A stretch of DNA of 64,000 bases from Tamarix chinensis. Taxonomy: Eukaryota > Streptophyta > Magnoliopsida > Caryophyllales > Tamaricaceae. Made by a program: the position numbers and the translations under genes. The notes below the pieces were generated by a model that worked only from the letters and a program-made list of their open reading frames with translations, did no database searches and was not told the DNA's origin. The stretch spans positions 129,631,122-129,695,121 of the forward strand of contig CM060172.1 of assembly GCA_030549775.1 (NCBI GenBank), written 5' to 3'. This document shows, piece after piece, positions 57,946 to 64,000 of this stretch. The stretch's first letter is position 1, and the number at the start of each line of letters is the position of its first letter.

Positions 57946-60216
57946 CCCATTGATTTACTTATCAGTATAACACTTCCACTTTTTACCAATAACTTATCAT
58001 ATGAGATACCACCTATCATTTATTATATGAAATATCAATTATTATTGAATTCATTCAAATGATTGTTATTATTTAAAACAACTTAGAATTATATTGTGGT
58101 TAATCAAATCAAATATGATATCATCACGTAAAAGGAGTGATAAGGCATAAGAAAAAGGTAACAAGTTCAATAGAAGACATTACATAAGTAAAAAGCCCAT
58201 AATTTATTCACAAAACCCTAATTCACAATCAATTCATAACTAACTCACCAAATTTAACACAACATTGCAATATATCATATATCCAAAAATAAAAATTAAA
58301 CTCTAACATTTTGCACATAAAATACCAATTACACACCTAAGGTTTATAATCCCATTTTAAGCCATTATCATATAAATTCAATACATGTGGTAATGTTAAT
58401 TACCCTAAACATATTTTATATCATTATTATCATATTTTAACCCCAAATAACATACCTAAACCTCAAATTTTTTATAGTTAACCCAAAATGATCATCTTAA
58501 ACACCTCAAAATTTCTCATAATCACAATCTAACCTAAATAATGTCAAAATTAGACACATTATCTTTCAAAACTTAAGTAAAAGCCTAAAAAAATGCAATG
58601 GTACGCATACTTCCTACAAAACCAACTGGTTTGACCAAAATGTCCATTTGACCAAAATTAGCACCAATCCCACAAAATTCAACAATGACCAAACCTCAAA
58701 AAAATCATAAATAATATTCCATGCATTAATAAAAACCTAGAGATATAATTAATTTAAAGTAAAACACTCCATCGTCACAACAAAACAAAGGGTCAATATC
58801 CTTTAAGGCTTAAAGCCCATCATGATACTAATTCAAAATACTTAAATTCATGATAAATAAGTCCTATCAACAAACTTATCAAAAATAGTAATAATAGATC
58901 ATAATTAGAAATTTATGATATGTTCACATAAAATCATAAAATCACATAACATGCATAAAATCATACATAACACATGAATACAATCCCTAAAAATCCTCAG
59001 TCATTGTTTATAAGAAATAAGCATGCTAGCATGTATTAACTAGAAAGAAACATGTCATCAAAAAGCCCTAATATATATTTGTGTATCCTTACCAAAAGCT
59101 ACACTAATATCTTAGCAAAATCACCTTACTCTACACCTTGATCACCTAGAACAAATATATAAAGTTAGATATCAAGGATGATAAACAAGGCATTAAAATA
59201 GAAAGGGAGAATGTAAAATCATTGATTTCAAAAAATGGGGGGTTGAGGACCAAGGAAAATAACTTCGCAATTCACCATCTTAATCCACCTTTGCTTGATA
59301 GCTAAGCACCAATGGGGCTAAAGTTTAGTATTTTAAAAGTAAAGATAAGTAGAAAATAAAGATTGAAGAAAGAAGAAGAGGGTCGACCACCTAGGGAAGA
59401 AGAAAAAACAAGCCCCATACTTAGGAATAAGGGAAGAACAAAGAGGATAGAGGTGAGAACAAAATTGAATGCAAAAGTGGAAAAGTTTAACACGAGGAGC
59501 TAAAGGGCATATGACCCCCAAGGATTGTCTAAAATGAGGAGATATAAGGGAGAGATCATGTTGGAGGTCACTTGCAAGTCAAATAATAGGTAGAGTGTGG
59601 AAGAAGAGGGTATAGTGGTGTAAGAGTGTAAAAGAGTGGGTGGGGTATGTAAGTTGATTAGATTATGTCCAAAAATGCGTTTGAATGAAAAATAACAAGG
59701 TCAATATAAACAAGGAGGTAAGAATCAAGAATTATATGGTCAACTCTAACAATTTAAAGTATATTAGGAAGGGTGGAAAGTCTACAAAATAGATAAAATT
59801 AGGAAAATAATAAGATAATTCCATAAATTTATGAAAAATTAGGGAAATATGTGGAGTTAATATAAAACTTAACTATATAAAAAAAATCAAACATAACAAT
59901 TTATTTGAAGTAATAAATAATTAAAAATAAATAAGACATGGCATAATTGTACATCTTTGGTCAACCAAGGAAGGCTAGAAGTTGATTGTTAGGTGCATTG
60001 GCCGAACATGTTTGGTTGTCTATAAGCCAGTCGATTGAAATAATGCCTAGTTCACCACCGATAAGATGAAATATAAATAAGGGCATTAAGGGATAAAAAG
60101 GTAAAATGAAGGTTTTAGGAGTTAAGGCGAGATGATTAAACAATGGTAATGGATTAGGGAGAGATTAAAAGGACAATATACCAGAAATTAAGGTTAGAAA
60201 ATTTTAGGATGTTACA
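57946..60216 (+). mobile_element. LTR-like element, copy 3 (left end unresolved)
   Basis: The right end is AAAATTTTAGGATGTTACA at 60216, comparable with the ends of copies 1 and 2. The order of parts is also the same: AAACCCTAAT-rich stretch (58190-58400), then TTACCAAAAGC...ATCACCTAGAACAAATATATAAAG (59090-59165), which matches TTACCAAAGC...ATCACCTAGAAATAATAATATAC in copy 1 (15055-15150), then a purine-rich part (59330-59660). A TGTAA start was not found, so the left part is truncated or diverged. It could be the 3' LTR of the gypsy remnant at 55600, which would link the non-coding family to a gypsy parent, but the LINE between them and the missing left end leave this unproven. Confidence 0.55.
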
Positions 60217-60842
60217 CATATACCATAAAAATAAGTCATAACCACCATATTGTAATATTTTTAAGTTTCGGTGTTTAATTATATGGCAAAACCTTCACAT
60301 ATAAAACATGATCAAACTCTATTACTTTTAGTGGTTTAAAATACTTGTAAAGTATAAATTTTTGACTAATAATTTATAAAGTAAAAAATAAATCGTATAA
60401 TAAAGCTGCATGTGATTATTGTGTTCAACTTAGTGATTATATAGTCATAGAGTGGTATTTATAACAACAGCAGCAACACCAACAACAACAATTCTTGTTA
60501 TACATATCCTTATTTTAATTATAATTATATTTTGAATATTTAATAGTCATGATAATGGTATAATACTAATAATTATTTATTATTAATAATATTAATAAAG
60601 TTAGTAATTATCATATAATAACTCAGTGATAATCGTTAATAGAATAGTGATCATCATATTACTATCTTAGTGATTATCTCAAGTGGTGATGGTGATAAAA
60701 TTATGTTATAATTTTGTTTAATTATTATTATACAATCATATTAACAATAATTATAGATATAATTATAGCTATTACCTATGTATATAAATAGAGTGATGAT
60801 TATATTTATGTGATATCACTTGAATTAGTGAATATAAGCACC
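60217..60842. other. AT-rich non-genic DNA
   Basis: Many ATTATT, ATGATAAT and GTGATTAT strings. No gene is seen. Confidence 0.5.
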
Positions 60843-61262
60843 TTTTTTTTTACAGAAACTCACTTCATTAACATTGCATTACCAACCTTTTTTAGGTAAG
60901 TAAGTTAAATTTGTATCGATAAGAGGAAAAATAATTAAAACCCGCCACAATCCAAGCCTTACTATTCACCATATCAATCCATCTCTCATATTTCACCTTA
61001 AGACTAGGAAAATTATCCCTTGTAGTAACATTGACTACAATATTTCCTAGGATGACTCTAACATCATGGTTATAATTTTGGGAAATCACTACGTTCCTTT
61101 CATAACAAATATGGAAATAAAAGCACAAAAGCAAGCACCCAATAGCTGTTTTTTAGCCTTCGCTTGTATTGATCTTTCCCACAAAGCATGAATTTCTTAT
61201 TGCTAAATTACAATAAGGTTTCTCCCACCTATTGAGGACCTGATATGATGCTAAATGAAGAG
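60843..61262 (-). mobile_element. 5'-truncated LINE end with poly-A
   Basis: On the - strand it reads FYFHICYERNVVISQN and VRVILGNIVVNV, the last part of LINE ORF2 after zf-RVT. A poly-T run at 60843-60852 on + is the poly-A tail on the - strand. On the right it stops at the start of LTR copy 4 (61263), so the rest may lie beyond the window. Confidence 0.7.
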
Positions 61263-64000
61263 TGTAATCCCCCAAAATTTTAGAAAACCTATAATTTAAT
61301 AAATAGCTTTATTTGAAATAAATTAGCTTTTAAAATTATTTAATTTAATTATTTTATGGATTTTTGAGTATATAAATTTGGATAGGAATATTTAATAAAT
61401 TAAAAATAAGCATTTTGTTATTTTATCATATTATTTTTATTTAAATAAATTTTCAAACCAATAATTTACTAAAATTATCCTTTTTAAGCCCATATATTTA
61501 ATTATATTAAATTAAATTATTAAATAAATTTATTATCAAAAATATTATATCCTATTATTTTAAAATTTTCCATTTTTCCATTTTCCTTTTCCTCCTTGTT
61601 TCTTTTCTTTCTCATTTTTTCTCATTTTCCTTATTTCTTTCTTTTTCCTTTTTCCTGGCTTTGGGCCGCTAGGCCAGCCTCATCCCTCTCCCCCTGCGCT
61701 TGGCCCTCCGGCCCACTCCCTCCCCTCCTCTCCTTTCCCCCGGTGCAGCAGCCCAGCCCTTGCCCTCCTCTTCTTTTCTTTTCTCCCCCTACCTGGGTCG
61801 GCTCAGTCATTTTTCCCCCCATGCGTCGGCCTGCACCTCCCTCTCCCTAAGGATGGCAATTTTTTCCGCGGGTTCGAGGCCCCGTCGGGGATTCCCCGTT
61901 CGGGTTTGGGTTTGGGGAGAGAATTCGGGGATCGGGTTCGGGTTCGGGGATTCTTAACGGGGATTTTTTCGGGAACGGGGCGGGGACGGGTTTAGGGTCC
62001 CCATCCCCAAACCCGCCCCGAAATTTTTTATATATATATTTTTATATAATTATATATATAATATATATATATATATATAATTTTTTTATAGAATATAAAT
62101 TAAAAATATAATATAAAAAAATAGTTTGAGGATCGGGAATGAGATCGAGGATCGGGTATAAATTCGGGTTTCGGGGATCGGGTCGGGTTTTATGAACAGG
62201 GAATAAATCGGGGATTAAAAATAGATCGGGGATCGGGTCGGGAAATCCCCGATAAAAAAATATCGGGGATCGGGTCGGGTTCGGGGATTATTTTCCTTAT
62301 CGGGTTCAGGGATGGGGATGGGATCCCCGTCCCTGACTCGCCCCGTTGCCATCCCTACCTCTCCCTTTATTTCTTCTTCTTCTCCCAATGCCTCGACCCA
62401 GCTTCCCTGACCTGTCTTCGTCGACGACCACCGCCCTACTACCACCACTACAACCCCCTCTCTCTTTCCCTCTCTCCCGTCATTTTCTTCCTATTTTCGC
62501 ACCTGGCCAGCCCCGCAAACCATCCCTCATACCCTATTTTCTTTCCCCCTCTTCGTTACCCTCTCCCTGCCACCCTACAACACCTTGCCACCCTAAACCC
62601 TACCGCCCGATCAGCCACCTATCCCCCTACCTTCCCTCTTCTTGTTCTTCTCCTCTTCACCCTTTTTCCTACCCCATTATTTTTGAACCTCACCCCCCGA
62701 TCTCCTCTTTCTCTCATTTTCTTCATTTCCCATTTCCACCCCTATTTTTGCATCGCCACCACCCTCCGCCACTCCAACCCCCTGCACCGCTCCCTGCCAC
62801 CCTCCACCTCAGCCTTGCACCACCACAATATCCCTCTCAAGCCATCCCGCATCCCTTCTTCCTACCCACCTATTTTTCTCCCCATTTTCCCCTTCTAGGC
62901 AGCCCATCTTCAACCCTGTCGTTCACCGCCTTCCGGCCGCCTCTACCGCCACCCAACCCACCATTCAACTCCCCGCAACCTCCTCTACGACCCCCATACA
63001 TTGTTTGGCCGAAAAAATCCCCCAAACTCTTTAATTTTTTCCTTCTCAGCCCCTCCACCTCGGCAACCACCTTCGTGGCCTCGCTACCGCCGCCCTTGGC
63101 CGCCGTGAACCCATCCCCGACAAGCACCTAAACCCCCTCTTCACTCCTACACCCTTCCCTTGCTTCTAAACCTCCCATATCTATCTTCTTTCTTAGCCTA
63201 AAGACCTCAACCCGAAAATGACCATCCCTGACTTCTACCCCCTACCTTCGACCCATTTTCCCCATCCCAACCTGCATATGGCTCACGTTGCTCATGCAGT
63301 GTGAGTTCCACATTATTTTGAGATTTTTGTGTTTAATTAGTAAGGTATATTTATAGTTAAATAAAGTGTGTTATTAATTAAGTTTTTTTATAAAGTTTTA
63401 TCCTTTTAAATTCCTACTTCTAATATAATAATTATTGATATTATTTTTAGGTGTTGATTTTGCTATTTAAAGCTTGAATCTTTAACCGGGATATCGGTAA
63501 GGTTAGATTTTTGCGGGATCTAAGTTAATCATTAAAACCCACTTAAACGCATGGATAAACGTATGTTAGCACATTGGGATTTTTAATACATTATTATGCT
63601 TGATATTTGTGGTTTAATATAATATATATATTTGTTTGTATTTTTTTATAAAAAGAAGAAGAAAGAAAGTATGTTATTTTATATGCCATGCGTGGAAATG
63701 TTGTTTAAGGGAAGAGTTTGATTATTAATAGAAGTGTTAAGTACTTATCCATGTTATTTTATGTTATTGTGACCATTTATGCATGGATATTATTATTGTG
63801 AGCCCTAGGGGCATTTTAGTAATATTCCTTGTGCTAGATTATGGCCTAGTATGTGTGGGTGCTAATATGTATTATGTTAAAATATAATAGTTGGTGGAGT
63901 TGGATATTGTTAATGGAATATTATTATTATTATTATTTCCATGTGATAATGATAATTTAATGTAATAAAAGGGAGTAAAGTGGTAATTTTGGAGGCAAAA
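61263..64000 (-). mobile_element. LTR-like element, copy 4, inverted and incomplete
   Basis: It starts TGTAATCCCCCAAAATTTTAG. Reverse-complemented, this ends AAAATTTTGGGGGATTACA, matching the end of copy 3 (AAAATTTTAGGATGTTACA). An AT-rich part follows (to 61560), then a pyrimidine-rich part (61570-63260), which is the purine-rich part of copies 1-3 seen from the other strand. The copy is therefore inverted relative to them. It runs past the window end, so the second border cannot be seen. Open frames in the pyrimidine-rich part (62346-63131) encode Pro/Ser/Leu-rich low-complexity peptide and are not genes. A MITE is inserted at 61848-62357. Confidence 0.7.
61848..62357. mobile_element. hAT-type MITE with perfect 8-bp target duplication
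   Basis: Left end TAAGGATGGCAA and right end TTGCCATCCCTA are inverted copies with one mismatch. They are flanked by CCTCTCCC at 61840-61847 and again at 62358-62365. The inside is full of GGGTTCGGGGATCGGG and its complement in inverted arrangement, around an AT-rich core with TATATA. There is no coding capacity. It sits inside the pyrimidine-rich part of LTR copy 4. Confidence 0.92.

Noticed and set aside
62346..63131. 261-codon open frame on the + strand
   Set aside because: Pyrimidine-rich part of LTR copy 4; low-complexity Pro/Ser/Leu peptide with no domain.

Overview
This 64 kb window is nuclear DNA of a flowering plant. The evidence is the type of genes present (a PLS-class pentatricopeptide repeat protein, a metal tolerance protein of the MTP8 type, a MUT9-like casein kinase), GT-AG introns of plant size, plant transposon families, and a tract built from the plant telomere unit TTTAGGG. 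I cannot name the species. No tRNA, rRNA, CRISPR or bacterial-style feature was seen.

Only three host genes can be supported. (1) An intronless PPR gene, + strand, 3470-5686. (2) MTP8, + strand, seven coding exons between 9371 and 11266, 409 aa. (3) A MUT9-like kinase (MLK/PPK family), - strand, sixteen coding exons between 50467 and 42683, 720 aa. All three read without frameshift or premature stop when spliced at the sites given. They do not form a pathway: one acts in organelle RNA metabolism, one in manganese transport, one in chromatin and light signalling. They are islands in repeat DNA.

Layout. 1-3435: AT-rich repeat debris and a degenerate telomere-like tract. 3436-11266: the PPR and MTP8 genes, separated by a tandem duplication that carries a hAT-type MITE. 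12.4-20.6 kb: one decayed LINE (- strand) split twice by two solo LTR-like elements of the same family (12757-16501 and 16661-20545), each with its own 5-bp target duplication. 20.6-27.4 kb: AT-rich DNA with a Helitron-like end, a foldback element, two degenerate repeat arrays, a hAT-type MITE and a truncated LINE. 27693-40698: a complete-ended but decayed CACTA (En/Spm) transposon with a near full-length LINE (34704-39573) inserted in an intron of its second gene. 41-42.7 kb: degenerate hAT-like repeat and kinase 3' flank. 42.7-50.5 kb: kinase gene, with a Stowaway MITE in intron 11. 51866-54256: a Mutator-like element with terminal inverted repeats of about 145 bp. 55.6-61.3 kb: decayed Ty3/gypsy gag-pol interrupted by a LINE end, then an LTR-like copy and another LINE end. 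61263-64000: a fourth LTR-family copy, inverted and running out of the window, with a hAT-type MITE inside it flanked by a perfect 8-bp target duplication.

No clearly new biological system was found. The most informative structures are the nested insertions, whose order can be read from the sequence, and a non-coding LTR-like family of about 3.8 kb with an internal array of about 60-bp units.
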